A stretch of DNA of 64,000 nt. It comes from Polaribacter vadi. GTDB taxonomy: Bacteria > Bacteroidota > Bacteroidia > Flavobacteriales > Flavobacteriaceae. Positions 53,801 to 62,842 of this stretch are shown here, one piece after another (the first letter of the stretch is position 1; every line of letters starts with the position of its first letter). The position numbers and the translations under genes were made by a program. The stretch is taken from NCBI RefSeq assembly GCF_018861005.1, contig NZ_JAHKQL010000004.1, positions 243,459-307,458 on the forward strand. The letters run 5' to 3'. The notes under the pieces are model-generated. The model made no database searches. It saw only the letters and a list, made by a program, of their open reading frames with translations, and was not told the origin of the DNA.

Positions 53801-54577
53801 TTAATTTCTTTTTTGAAAAATATTATTTTCTGATTGTACAGTTACTACAGAATTTTCTAAAATTGTTTCTGTAACACAAACATTTGCGCCAATTACAGAA
53901 TTTGCACCAATAACTACATCACCACCTAAAATAGTAGCATTTGCATAAATTACAACTCCGCTTTCTATGGTTGGATGTCTTTTTGTTGATGCCAAACTCT
54001 TTTTAACTTGGATGCCTCCTAAAGTTACTCCTTGATAAATAGAAACATCATTTTTAATAATGGTTGTTTCTCCTATTACAATACCTGTTGCATGATCTAT
54101 AAAAAACGAATCGCCTATTTCTGCTCCTGGATGAATGTCTGTACCTGTTGTACTATGTGCAAATTCGCTCATCATTCTTGGTAAAACAGGAACTGCTAAT
54201 TTTAATAATTGATTACTTAAACGATGTACAGCAATTGCATAAAAACCAGGATAAGCTAAATATACTTCTTCTAAACTTTTACAAGCAGGATCGTTTCTTT
54301 CTGCAGCAATTGCGTCTAAATCTAATTTTCTTCTAATTTCTACAAAGAAACTTTGATACTCGCTCCATAGATTCTCTCCATTTTCTACAGATAATCTTTT
54401 TAGTATTTGTAAAAATTTATTTCTGGTATCTGCACCACTTTCTGCTAAATCATTTACATCGAACAAATTATTAATTAATTGTTTGGTAAAAACCTCAACT
54501 GCGTCTCTTAAACACATGCTGTAATTTTTAGCTCCAATTAATTGGGTTGTTTCTTTTATTTGTTCTGATTGTTTCAT
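53801..54577 (-). CDS. serine O-acetyltransferase
   Basis: This 258-residue enzyme activates serine with acetyl-CoA for cysteine synthesis. The N-terminal helical domain (about 1-140) is followed by left-handed beta-helix hexapeptide repeats (about 145-245) containing the active-site GTDIHPGAEIGDSFFIDHATG with catalytic His and Asp, and IYQGVTLGG. It is of the long EpsC-like type found in Bacteroidetes. It is immediately followed by cysM, its pathway partner. Confidence 0.94.
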   Translation of the reverse strand: MKQSEQIKETTQLIGAKNYSMCLRDAVEVFTKQLINNLFDVNDLAESGADTRNKFLQILKRLSVENGENLWSEYQSFFVEIRRKLDLDAIAAERNDPACKSLEEVYLAYPGFYAIAVHRLSNQLLKLAVPVLPRMMSEFAHSTTGTDIHPGAEIGDSFFIDHATGIVIGETTIIKNDVSIYQGVTLGGIQVKKSLASTKRHPTIESGVVIYANATILGGDVVIGANSVIGANVCVTETILENSVVTVQSENNIFQKRN

Positions 54578-54584
54578 TTAAACT

Positions 54585-54917
54585 CTAGCTTTCTGGTGCT
54601 AATTCTACTTCTAAACCTTCTAATTCTGGTGTCATTTGTATTTGACAACCTAACCTACTGTTATCTTCTACATCAAATGCTTCTGCTAACATTGCGTCTT
54701 CATCGTCTGTCATTTCTGGTAATTGATGATCTGATATTACATAACATTGGCAAGAGGCACACATAGCCATTCCTCCACAAATACCAATTGTACCTTCTTC
54801 TGCAAGCTCGTAAGAACGAACAACTTCCATAAGGTTCATTGCCATATCTGTTGGTGCAACAATTTCATGTGTTTCACCATTTCTATCAGTTATTTTTATG
54901 TTGATATCTACACTCAT
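54585..54917 (-). CDS. [2Fe-2S] adrenodoxin-type ferredoxin
   Basis: This 110-residue electron carrier has cluster ligands Cys47, Cys53, Cys56 and Cys91 (CGGMAMCASC, then LGCQI). Position in the operon between the FNR-type reductase and the cysteine genes makes it the likely electron donor to the siroheme sulfite reductase, fed by the reductase upstream. The acidic C-terminal half suits partner docking. Confidence 0.94.
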   Translation of the reverse strand: MSVDINIKITDRNGETHEIVAPTDMAMNLMEVVRSYELAEEGTIGICGGMAMCASCQCYVISDHQLPEMTDDEDAMLAEAFDVEDNSRLGCQIQMTPELEGLEVELAPES

Positions 54918-55050
54918 TTTTATTTATTTACCAAAGACCAAAATTAATGAATTTGGATGATTTTAAACCTTACAAATTTTAAAAACTTGTTTAGTTTTAC
55001 ACTTTTAAATTTGCCTTTTATTGCAAGAAATCAATTGATTTTTAAACAAG

Positions 55051-55135
55051 TTTAGCCCAGATTGAAGCATTTGTTTGAGCTCTTTTTGCCTTTTTAGGTA
55101 AAAAAGCGAGTGCTGAAAGCTGGAAATAGCTTCTT
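55051..55135 (-). repeat. intergenic hairpin repeat sharing the core of copy 1
   Basis: The plus strand reads AGCCCAGATTGAAG, then TTTGAGCTCTTTTTG, a short loop, AAAAAAGCGAGTGCTGAAAG and CTGGAAATAGCTTCT. The central TTTGAGCTCTTTTTG / AAAAAAGCGAGT module is the same as in the repeat at 11461, while both flanks belong to a different framework. It fills most of the 290-base gap between ferredoxin and its reductase; nothing else is seen there. Confidence 0.6.
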
Positions 55136-55210
55136 AAAAACATTATTTTTTTTGAGTTTAAAAAGCTATTTAACGAATATTTACAAGGTTTTTATACCCC
55201 TGCAAAAAGT

Positions 55211-56266
55211 TTATTCTATTGCTTTTACTACTGCTTTTGGTGCTTCTTTCTTTGTACCATCAAAACCTTCTACACCACCAACTGTTGTGTATTTCATTAC
55301 GTATTTTTTGTCTGGAAAAATTCTTTTATATGCACTTTGACACATTAAAGTTGCTTCGTGAAAACCACAAAGAATTAATTTTAATTTTCCTGGGTAGGTG
55401 TTTACATCTCCAATAGCGTAAATTCCTGGAATATTTGTTTGATAATCTAATGCGTTGTTTACTTTAATGGCATTTTTTTCTATTTCTAAGCCCCAGTTTG
55501 CAATTGGCCCTAATTTTGGTGATAAACCAAATAAAGGGATAAAGTGATCTGTATCTATAATTACAGCATCTTCGCCTTTTTTCTCTACAGCAACACCCGT
55601 AACTTTATCATCACCAATAATTCCTTTTACTTCTGCAGGTGTTATAATGTTAATTTTACCCAAGTTTTTTAATTCTTGTGCTTTTTCTACTGAATCTAAA
55701 GCGCCTCTGAATTCGTTTCTTCTATGAATTAAAGTTACTTCTGATGCAACATCTGACAAGAAAATTGCCCAATCTAAAGCAGAATCTCCACCACCAGAAA
55801 TTACTACTTTTTTGTCTCTATATAATTCTGGTTCTTTAATAATGTATTCAACTCCATTATCTTCGAACTTTTCTAAGTTTTCTATTTTTGGTTTTCTAGG
55901 CTCAAAAGATCCTAAACCACCTGCAATTGCAACAATTTTTGCGTGATGCTTTGTTCCTTTATTTGTAGTTACAATAAAAGTACCATCATCTTGTTTATCT
56001 ATTGTTTCTGCTCTTTCTCCTAGAGTAAAACCTGGCTCAAACTGCTTTGTTTGTTCCATTAATTTATGGGTTAAATCGCCTGCTAAAATTTCTGGATAAG
56101 CAGGAATATCATAAATTGGTTTCTTTGGATAAATTTCTGAACATTGACCACCTGGTTGTGGTAATGCATCTATTAAATGACATTTTAATTTTAATAAACC
56201 TGCTTCAAAAATTGTAAATAACCCTGTTGGTCCTGCCCCAATAATTAATATATCTGTTGTAATCAT
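55211..56266 (-). CDS. ferredoxin-NADP reductase, thioredoxin-reductase-like type
   Basis: This 351-residue flavoprotein has the FAD motif GAGPTGLFT (8-16) followed by PGGQCSEIYPKKPIYDIP, and the NADP motif GGGDSALDWA (about 160). It lacks the CxxC of thioredoxin reductases, as ferredoxin-NADP reductases of this group do. In the sulfur operon it probably passes electrons from NADPH to the neighbouring [2Fe-2S] ferredoxin for sulfite reduction. Confidence 0.92.
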   Translation of the reverse strand: MITTDILIIGAGPTGLFTIFEAGLLKLKCHLIDALPQPGGQCSEIYPKKPIYDIPAYPEILAGDLTHKLMEQTKQFEPGFTLGERAETIDKQDDGTFIVTTNKGTKHHAKIVAIAGGLGSFEPRKPKIENLEKFEDNGVEYIIKEPELYRDKKVVISGGGDSALDWAIFLSDVASEVTLIHRRNEFRGALDSVEKAQELKNLGKINIITPAEVKGIIGDDKVTGVAVEKKGEDAVIIDTDHFIPLFGLSPKLGPIANWGLEIEKNAIKVNNALDYQTNIPGIYAIGDVNTYPGKLKLILCGFHEATLMCQSAYKRIFPDKKYVMKYTTVGGVEGFDGTKKEAPKAVVKAIE

Positions 56267-56339
56267 TTTATTTTGCTTTTGGCTTTTCTTTGGTTTTTTA
56301 CTAATTGCAAAAAACTAAAGATTATTCGCCTTTTTACTT

Positions 56340-56915
56340 TTATTTTTCTACTAAACTTTTTGTAAATTCATTTAGCTTTTCTACTTTTTCCTCAAAGTCT
56401 CCTTTAATGGTTTTTCTATACTCGTTTAAATTCTTTACTAAATCATCAATATTTTCTGGAATAACTTCTTCGAAAAATTGACGTAATCTTTTAGCGGTTG
56501 TTGGCGATTTTCCGTTTGTAGAAATTGCCACTTTTACGTTTCCTTTGGTTACAATTCCGCCCATATAAAAATCGCAATAAGGTGGATTATCTGCAACATT
56601 AACCAAAATGCTTCTCTTTCTGCAATGACTGTAAACTTTTTCGTTAATTTTAGGAATATCTGTTGTTGCTACAACAATGTGTTTCCCTTTTAAATACTTT
56701 TTACTGTATTTTTTTTGAATAAGTTTTACATTCCCTTTTTTTGACAAAGTTACTGTACCTTCTCTAAACATTGGTGATACCATTGTTACATTAGCATCTG
56801 GGCTCGATTTTAACAAAAAAGTTAATTTTTCTTCTGCCACAAAACCTCCACCAACAATTAATACTTGTAGGTTTTTGGTTTTTAAAAAAATAGGATATAA
56901 ATTATTTCTTTCCAT
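56340..56915 (-). CDS. precorrin-2 dehydrogenase / sirohydrochlorin ferrochelatase
   Basis: This 191-residue protein corresponds to the N-terminal half of E. coli CysG. The NAD-binding start VLIVGGGFVAEEKLTFLL is followed by VNVADNPPYCDFYMGGIV and the active-site loop STNGKSPTTAKRLR. It turns precorrin-2 into siroheme, the cofactor of the sulfite reductase in the same operon. The methyltransferase half is encoded by the adjacent gene, eight bases upstream. Confidence 0.94.
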   Translation of the reverse strand: MERNNLYPIFLKTKNLQVLIVGGGFVAEEKLTFLLKSSPDANVTMVSPMFREGTVTLSKKGNVKLIQKKYSKKYLKGKHIVVATTDIPKINEKVYSHCRKRSILVNVADNPPYCDFYMGGIVTKGNVKVAISTNGKSPTTAKRLRQFFEEVIPENIDDLVKNLNEYRKTIKGDFEEKVEKLNEFTKSLVEK

Positions 56916-56922
56916 TAAACTA

Positions 56923-57690
56923 CTACTTTATATCGCTTGCATATTCTTGTTGAATATCTAAAATGGCTTGACGATGTTTTACAACATTACCCAAAACAAT
57001 AATTGCAGGGTTTCTTAATTCGTTTTCTGCAACCACATTTTCTATAGTATCTACAGTGCCAATCCCTATTTTTTCATTAACAGTTGTACCTTCTTGAATA
57101 ACAGCTACTGGTAAATTATTTTTACCTTCTGCCTGAAATAATTTTACAATTTGAGGTAACTTACTCATACCCATTAAAACTACAACTGTTGCATTAGACT
57201 TTGCTGCCAACTCAACATCTGATGATATTTTATGCTCTTTAGTTGTACCTGTAATAACCCAAAAACTTTCTGAACTTCCTCTTTTAGTTAAAGGTATGTT
57301 TTGATAAGCAGGTACTGCTAATGATGATGAAATACCTGGAACAATTGCAGTCTCTAAACCATTATTTGCAGCATATTCCATTTCTTCTGCACCTCTACCA
57401 AAAATAAATGAGTCTCCACCTTTTAAACGAACTACGTGTCCAGAAGTTTTAGCTCTTTCTACAATTAATTCGTTAATCTGCTCTTGTTGATAACGATAAC
57501 ATCCTCTTCGTTTACCCACGAAAACTTGCTCTGCTTCTGGGTTGATATAATCTAGTAATTCTTCATTTACTAAAGCATCATACAAAACTACATCTGCAGT
57601 TTTTAAAACTTTAATAGCTTTTACTGTTATTAAATCTATATCTCCAGGACCAGCGCCTACAACCGTTAATTTTGGTGTTTTTAAACTCAT
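56923..57690 (-). CDS. cobA: uroporphyrinogen-III C-methyltransferase
   Basis: This 255-residue SAM-dependent methyltransferase makes precorrin-2. Family motifs are VGAGPGDIDLITVKA (11-25), VRLKGGDSFIFGRGAEE (about 87) and the P-loop-like VPGISSSLAVPAYQNIPLTKR. It corresponds to the C-terminal half of CysG. It sits between the sulfite reductase and the siroheme ferrochelatase genes and supplies their cofactor. Confidence 0.96.
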   Translation of the reverse strand: MSLKTPKLTVVGAGPGDIDLITVKAIKVLKTADVVLYDALVNEELLDYINPEAEQVFVGKRRGCYRYQQEQINELIVERAKTSGHVVRLKGGDSFIFGRGAEEMEYAANNGLETAIVPGISSSLAVPAYQNIPLTKRGSSESFWVITGTTKEHKISSDVELAAKSNATVVVLMGMSKLPQIVKLFQAEGKNNLPVAVIQEGTTVNEKIGIGTVDTIENVVAENELRNPAIIVLGNVVKHRQAILDIQQEYASDIK

Positions 57691-57709
57691 GCTTTTTCTT
57701 TTAAGCTTT

Positions 57710-59803
57710 TTACTGCGTAATTGCAGTTTCTGCTGCTCTATATGCTCTAACTTTTTCTAAAAAAGTATTGGCATCATTAATATACTTTTGTGCAAATTCT
57801 GCTGTTGGTGCAAATTTATTAATTTGATAAATTAATTCTGAAAAAGATGTACCTAATTCTATTTTACTACTTTTTACAAATAAATCATCGAATTGAGAAA
57901 TAATACTTGCGTGTGTATTTGTTTTCTTATTTTCTGCTAATAAAGATGCTTTTGCCGAATTTACAATTGATTGATATGTATAGTAAATTGAACCAGAATA
58001 TATTCCATTTTCTAAAGCTTCTTTTGCGTTATCAATTTTCTCTTCACTTTCTAAAAACAAGGTAGCAATTAAATCGATAACAACACCTGCACATTCTCCA
58101 ATTCCGATTTCTTTAACATACTTTTCAGATTCTCCCCAATCAATAAAATCTTCTTGAGTTAAATTAGTTGCGTCTTGTAAATCATTTAAGAAATTATAGA
58201 AATATTTTTCTCCTTTTTCTTTATAGTACTCTACAAATTGTTTTCCGTTTGCATTTGCTTCAAAATCGTTTAAAATTCTTCTTAATGCTTCTGGACCTCT
58301 TCTACTTGGTACTTTTACAACTTTGTCTGCAAAAGCTCCATTTCCATTTCCTAAATTACCTCCACCTAATAAAACTTGCAATGCTGGTGCAACTAATTTA
58401 TCTGGCGTTCTTACTGTCATCCCTTGAAAACCGATGTTTGCCATATTGTGTTGACCACAAGCATTCATACACCCACTAATTTTAATTACTAGATCTTCAT
58501 TTTTTAAATATTGAGGATATTCTGCAGCAATTACTTTTTCTAATTCTTCTGCAATACCTGTACTACTTGCAATACCTAAATTACATGTATCTGTACCTGG
58601 ACAAGCTGTAATATCTACTGCTTTGTTATAACCAGCTTCTACAAAACCTAACTTTTCTAATTCTTGATAAAAATAAGGTACTAAATCTTCTTTGACAAAC
58701 GGAATTACAATATTCTGACGTAAAGTTAATCTGATTTCTCCTGCTGCATATTCATCTACTAAATCTGCTAATAATCTTGCTTTATCTGTATAAAAATCTC
58801 CTAACAACACTTTTATTCCGATTGCAACAAATCCTTCTTGTTTTTGCGGAATTAAATTTGTCGATTTCCATAATTCAAATGCTTCTTGGTTTTTAATTGC
58901 AACCTGAGGAACATCAACAGAAACTGGAGTTGAAGCAACATAAGCATCTGCATCTATAACAACTGTTTTTAATTCAATTGCTTTTTGTTCTTGAGCAATT
59001 AAATCTTTAAAAGCTTCTAAACCTATATCTTTTAATAAGAATTTCATTCTTGCTTTGGCTCTACTTTTACGTTCACCATATCTATCAAAAACTCTTAAAA
59101 CACCTTCCATTACTGGAATTATTTTATCTGATGGTAAAAAGTTATATAAAACTTCTGCATGTCTTGGCTGTGAACCTAAACCTCCTGCTGCCATTACTTT
59201 AAAACCTCTTACGCCATTTTCAATTTTAGCAATAAAACCTAAATCGTGTAAATAAGACAAACCTGTATCTTCATCAGTAGAAGAAAAAGAAACCTTGAAT
59301 TTACGACCCATTTCTTGACAAATTGGGTTACGTAAAAAGAATTTATATAATGCATCTGCATAAGGAGAAACATCAAAAGGTTCGTTTACATCTATACCTG
59401 CAGTTTCAGAAGCAGTTACATTTCTAACCACATTACCACAAGCTTCTCGTAAAGTAACATCATCTCTTTCTAATTCTGCCCATAATTCTGGAGTTCTATT
59501 TAGATCTACATAATGAATTTGAATATCTTGACGAGTTGTAATATGCAATCTTCCTCTAGAATATTCATCAGAAACTTCAGAAATTCTACGTAATTGATTG
59601 CTTTTTACTTTACCATAAGGCAACTTAATACGAATCATTTGCACGCCTTCTTGACGTTGACCGTAAACACCTCTTGCTAAACGAAGACTTCTAAATTTTT
59701 CTTCATCAATTTGTAGGTTATTGAATGCAGCAATTTTATCTGCTAATTCAATAATATCTTTTTCTACAACCGGATTTTCTATTTCTGTTCTAAAACTTTG
59801 CAT
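57710..59803 (-). CDS. siroheme sulfite (nitrite/sulfite-type) reductase with C-terminal HEPN-like domain
   Basis: The first 560 residues are a ferredoxin-type sulfite/nitrite reductase: LHITTRQDIQIH, the siroheme-[4Fe-4S] ligands Cys401, Cys407 (CPGTDTC) and Cys445, Cys449 (SGCMNACG). The siting among cysDNH makes sulfite the likely substrate. Residues about 583-690 form an extra helical domain like HEPN (KEALENGIYSGSIYYTYQSI, then NSAKASLL) not present in standard enzymes; the RNase motif RxxxxH is absent. At 697 residues it is about 130 longer than usual. Function of the tail is unknown. Confidence 0.9.
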   Translation of the reverse strand: MQSFRTEIENPVVEKDIIELADKIAAFNNLQIDEEKFRSLRLARGVYGQRQEGVQMIRIKLPYGKVKSNQLRRISEVSDEYSRGRLHITTRQDIQIHYVDLNRTPELWAELERDDVTLREACGNVVRNVTASETAGIDVNEPFDVSPYADALYKFFLRNPICQEMGRKFKVSFSSTDEDTGLSYLHDLGFIAKIENGVRGFKVMAAGGLGSQPRHAEVLYNFLPSDKIIPVMEGVLRVFDRYGERKSRAKARMKFLLKDIGLEAFKDLIAQEQKAIELKTVVIDADAYVASTPVSVDVPQVAIKNQEAFELWKSTNLIPQKQEGFVAIGIKVLLGDFYTDKARLLADLVDEYAAGEIRLTLRQNIVIPFVKEDLVPYFYQELEKLGFVEAGYNKAVDITACPGTDTCNLGIASSTGIAEELEKVIAAEYPQYLKNEDLVIKISGCMNACGQHNMANIGFQGMTVRTPDKLVAPALQVLLGGGNLGNGNGAFADKVVKVPSRRGPEALRRILNDFEANANGKQFVEYYKEKGEKYFYNFLNDLQDATNLTQEDFIDWGESEKYVKEIGIGECAGVVIDLIATLFLESEEKIDNAKEALENGIYSGSIYYTYQSIVNSAKASLLAENKKTNTHASIISQFDDLFVKSSKIELGTSFSELIYQINKFAPTAEFAQKYINDANTFLEKVRAYRAAETAITQ

Positions 59804-59821
59804 GCTAATAGCCCATCCTAA

Positions 59822-59863
59822 CCTTCTAAAATGAGAAGGGATTTTTACTTGGGCAGTAAAAAT
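59822..59863 (-). other. two adjacent intercistronic hairpins between cysN and sulfite reductase
   Basis: On the minus strand ATTTTTACT pairs with AGTAAAAAT over a five-base loop. Immediately after, CCTTCT pairs with AGAAGG over a six-base loop, just before the sulfite reductase start. These may set transcript processing or relative expression. The rest of the 130-base gap holds nothing recognisable. Confidence 0.5.
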
Positions 59864-59935
59864 ATTGTTAATTATTTTTTTTATTCTTTATTCATCAGCT
59901 TAATTATTTTCCTTTTTAAAGGATTAAATAAGCTT

Positions 59936-61183
59936 TTATTTTATGAAACCAACACCAACAGTGTTATTCGTTTTTGGGTTGATTAAAATAAATGAACCAT
60001 TTGATTTGTTATTTTTATAAGCATCAAACGCTAAAGGTTTACTCAATTTTAATTGTACATCACCAATTTGATTTAATTCTAATTCTGATGGATTTTCTTC
60101 AATACCAGAAAAATCGGTTTTAATGATGCTTGATAATTGCGTAATTTTTGCTTGTGCATCATTTACACCATGTTTGATATAGTATTTTTGTGATGCTTGT
60201 AAAGGTTCTTTATCCATCCAACAAATTGTTGCGTCTAATTGCTTTGCAATTTTTGGCTCCTCATTTGTTTTTACTAACATATCTCCTCTACTTACATTTA
60301 CATTATCTTCTAAAGTTATGGTAACTGAGCTTCCTCTTTTTGCTATTTGATATTCTTTATCGAAGAAATTGATTGTTTTAATTTTCGATTTTGTTAAAGA
60401 AGGTAAAACTGCTACTTCATCTCCTACTTCAAAATCTCCTCCGTAAATCTTACCTGCATAACCTCTAAAATCATGGTATTCTTCTGTTTTTGGCCTGATA
60501 ACAGTTTGTACAGGAAAACGTGTTTGTGATTCGTCATTAATATCTTCTGTATCTAAAGCTTCTAAGTGATGCATTAGTGTTTCTCCTTGATACCAACTCA
60601 TATTGTCAGATTTTGCAACTACATTATCTCCTTTTAATGCTGATAAAGGAATGAAAGTTAAATTCTGACCTTTATATTCGCTTTTGCTTGCTAAATACTC
60701 AATTTCTCCTTTTATTACGTTGTATTTTTCTTCTGAATAATCAACTAAATCCATTTTGTTTACAGCAATTACAACATCTTTAATCCTTAATAGATTATTG
60801 ATAAAAAAGTGTCTGTAAGTTTGCTCTACAACTCCATTTCTAGCGTCTATTAAAACAATAGAAGCTTGTGCTGTAGAAGCACCTGTAACCATATTTCTTG
60901 TATATTCTATATGACCTGGTGTATCTGCAATAATGAAACTTTTGCTTGGTGTAGAAAAATAAATGTGTGCTACATCTATTGTAATACCTTGCTCACGTTC
61001 TGCAACTAAACCATCTGTTGCTAAAGAAAAATCTAAATAATCAAAACCTCTTTGCTGACTTTTTTCTTCTATGGCTTCTAACTTATCATCTGTTAATGAT
61101 TTGGTATCGTATAAAATACGACCAATTAAGGTACTTTTACCATCATCTACACTTCCTGCTGTTGCTATTTTTAGTACTTTCAT
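59936..61183 (-). CDS. cysN: sulfate adenylyltransferase GTPase subunit
   Basis: This 415-residue protein drives sulfate activation by GTP hydrolysis together with CysD. It is an EF-Tu-like GTPase: GSVDDGKST (10-18), DTPGH (about 93), NKMD (about 148), then two beta-barrel domains. It has no C-terminal APS kinase fusion. Some CysN proteins are longer, but this length is seen in Bacteroidetes. It follows cysD after 116 bases. Confidence 0.95.
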   Translation of the reverse strand: MKVLKIATAGSVDDGKSTLIGRILYDTKSLTDDKLEAIEEKSQQRGFDYLDFSLATDGLVAEREQGITIDVAHIYFSTPSKSFIIADTPGHIEYTRNMVTGASTAQASIVLIDARNGVVEQTYRHFFINNLLRIKDVVIAVNKMDLVDYSEEKYNVIKGEIEYLASKSEYKGQNLTFIPLSALKGDNVVAKSDNMSWYQGETLMHHLEALDTEDINDESQTRFPVQTVIRPKTEEYHDFRGYAGKIYGGDFEVGDEVAVLPSLTKSKIKTINFFDKEYQIAKRGSSVTITLEDNVNVSRGDMLVKTNEEPKIAKQLDATICWMDKEPLQASQKYYIKHGVNDAQAKITQLSSIIKTDFSGIEENPSELELNQIGDVQLKLSKPLAFDAYKNNKSNGSFILINPKTNNTVGVGFIK

Positions 61184-61189
61184 TTTTTT

Positions 61190-61301
61190 TGAGCTGTTGG
61201 CTTTTCGCTAAATAGCTATTCGCCTAATTTTATATTCTTTTATTTATACTGATGGCTAATTGCCAAAAGCGAAATGCGAAAAATTTGTAAAACAAATTTT
61301 T
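61190..61301. other. cysD-cysN spacer with inverted repeats
   Basis: AAAAATTTGT (61279-61288) pairs with ACAAATTTTT (61292-61301) directly at the cysD stop codon. Beside it lie AGC/GCGAAA-rich inverted segments (TTGGCTTTTCGCTAAATAGC and TTGCCAAAAGCGAAATGCGA) typical of dispersed flavobacterial spacer sequence. Possible attenuation or processing point in the operon. Confidence 0.45.
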
Positions 61302-62205
61302 AAAAATATCCTTGTTGTTTTCTTTTTTCCATTGCTGCTTCAGAACGTTTATCATCAATTCTTGCACCTCTTTCTGATATAGATGAATCTCTAATTTCTT
61401 CTACAACTTTATTGATGTCTATTGCATCTGATAAAACTGCTGCTGTACAACTCATATCACCTACTGTTCTAAAACGAACCATTCTTTCTACAACTTCTTC
61501 TTCTTCATCTCTATAAACAACTTCATCGTCTGCAGACCAAATCATACCATCTCTTACAAATGTTTTTCTTTTGTGTGCAAAATAAATAGATGGAATTTCG
61601 ATTTCTTCTTGTTCTATATAAGACCAAACGTCTAATTCTGTCCAGTTTGATATTGGAAAAACACGTACATTCTGACCTAAATCTATCTTACCATTTAACA
61701 TGTCAAAAACTTCTGGACGTTGGTTTTTTTCATCCCACTGACCAAAATCGTCTCTTACAGAAAAGATTCTTTCTTTTGCTCTTGCTTTCTCTTCATCTCT
61801 TCTGGCTCCTCCAATACAAGCATCGAAACCAAATTCTTCTATAGCATCTAAAAGTGTTTCTGTTTGCAACATATTTCTACTTGCATACCTACCTGTTTCT
61901 TCTTTTACTCTACCAGAATCGATATTATCTTGTACGTTTCTAACAATAAGCTCTACACCTAATTCTTTTGTTAACCTATCTCTAAATTCTATAGTTTCTG
62001 GGAAGTTATGACCAGTATCTATATGCATTAAAGGAAATGGAATTTTTGCAGGATAAAATGCTTTTTGTGCCAAACGCACTAAAGTAATACTGTCTTTTCC
62101 TCCAGAAAATAATAACACTGGTTTTTCGAACTGCGCAACTACTTCTCTAAAAATATAAATTGCTTCGCTTTCTAAAGCATCTACTTGTATTGTTGTATGA
62201 CTCAT
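61300..62205 (-). CDS. cysD: sulfate adenylyltransferase subunit 2
   Basis: This 301-residue PP-loop ATPase makes adenylyl sulfate with CysN. The PP-loop LLFSGGKDSITLVRL (about 32-46), HIDTGHNFPET and GGARRDEEKARAKER are diagnostic. It starts ten bases after the cysH stop, so it is co-transcribed. Confidence 0.97.
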   Translation of the reverse strand: MSHTTIQVDALESEAIYIFREVVAQFEKPVLLFSGGKDSITLVRLAQKAFYPAKIPFPLMHIDTGHNFPETIEFRDRLTKELGVELIVRNVQDNIDSGRVKEETGRYASRNMLQTETLLDAIEEFGFDACIGGARRDEEKARAKERIFSVRDDFGQWDEKNQRPEVFDMLNGKIDLGQNVRVFPISNWTELDVWSYIEQEEIEIPSIYFAHKRKTFVRDGMIWSADDEVVYRDEEEEVVERMVRFRTVGDMSCTAAVLSDAIDINKVVEEIRDSSISERGARIDDKRSEAAMEKRKQQGYF

Positions 62206-62215
62206 GTCTTATTTT

Positions 62216-62842
62216 TTATATATGTAAACCACATTCGCGGTTACTTTCTACTTTTGTTGGATCGAAATAAGTGAATTCATTTGGTAAATTCTTTTCTTCT
62301 AAATACGCATCTAATTGTTCATCTGACCAGTTGTAAAATGGACTTACTTTTACAATTCCGTCTTTACTTTGAGATACTATATCTATACTATTTCTGAATG
62401 CAGTTTGCCCTTTTCTTAAATTTGTAAACCAAACATCTGGTTGATGTTCTTTCATTGCTCTTGCAAATGGCTCTAATTTTACTTGCTCTGTAAAAGTTGC
62501 ATGTTTAGAATCTTCTATTGATGGCACTCCTAAAACTACATTTCTATGAGAAGCAGTTTGCTTTGGCACATATAATTGAATGTTTAAACTTAGTTTTTCA
62601 ATTATATCTTCTGCGTGTTTATAGGTTTGTACAGTATTATAACCTGTATCGCACCAAATTACTTTTATATCTTTTTTCACTTCTGTTACTGCATTTAAAA
62701 TTGCAACTTCATAAGGTCTAAAATTAGTAGTAATTACTGCATTTTTTGCTAAAGAAATAGCCCACGAAATAATTTCTGCAGGGCTTTTATCTTTTAATTC
62801 TTTGTTTATTTTATCTAAATCTAGGCTCATTATTTTCCCCAT
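62216..62842 (-). CDS. cysH: phosphoadenylylsulfate reductase
   Basis: This 208-residue thioredoxin-dependent reductase gives sulfite. Motifs are VIWCDTGYNT, FTNLRKGQTAFR and the C-terminal catalytic ECGLHI with Cys204. It lacks the two Cys-Cys pairs that bind [4Fe-4S] in adenylyl-sulfate reductases, so it should use PAPS, which implies an APS kinase encoded outside this window. Upstream it overlaps the DUF2061 gene by 13 bases. Confidence 0.93.
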   Translation of the reverse strand: MGKIMSLDLDKINKELKDKSPAEIISWAISLAKNAVITTNFRPYEVAILNAVTEVKKDIKVIWCDTGYNTVQTYKHAEDIIEKLSLNIQLYVPKQTASHRNVVLGVPSIEDSKHATFTEQVKLEPFARAMKEHQPDVWFTNLRKGQTAFRNSIDIVSQSKDGIVKVSPFYNWSDEQLDAYLEEKNLPNEFTYFDPTKVESNRECGLHI

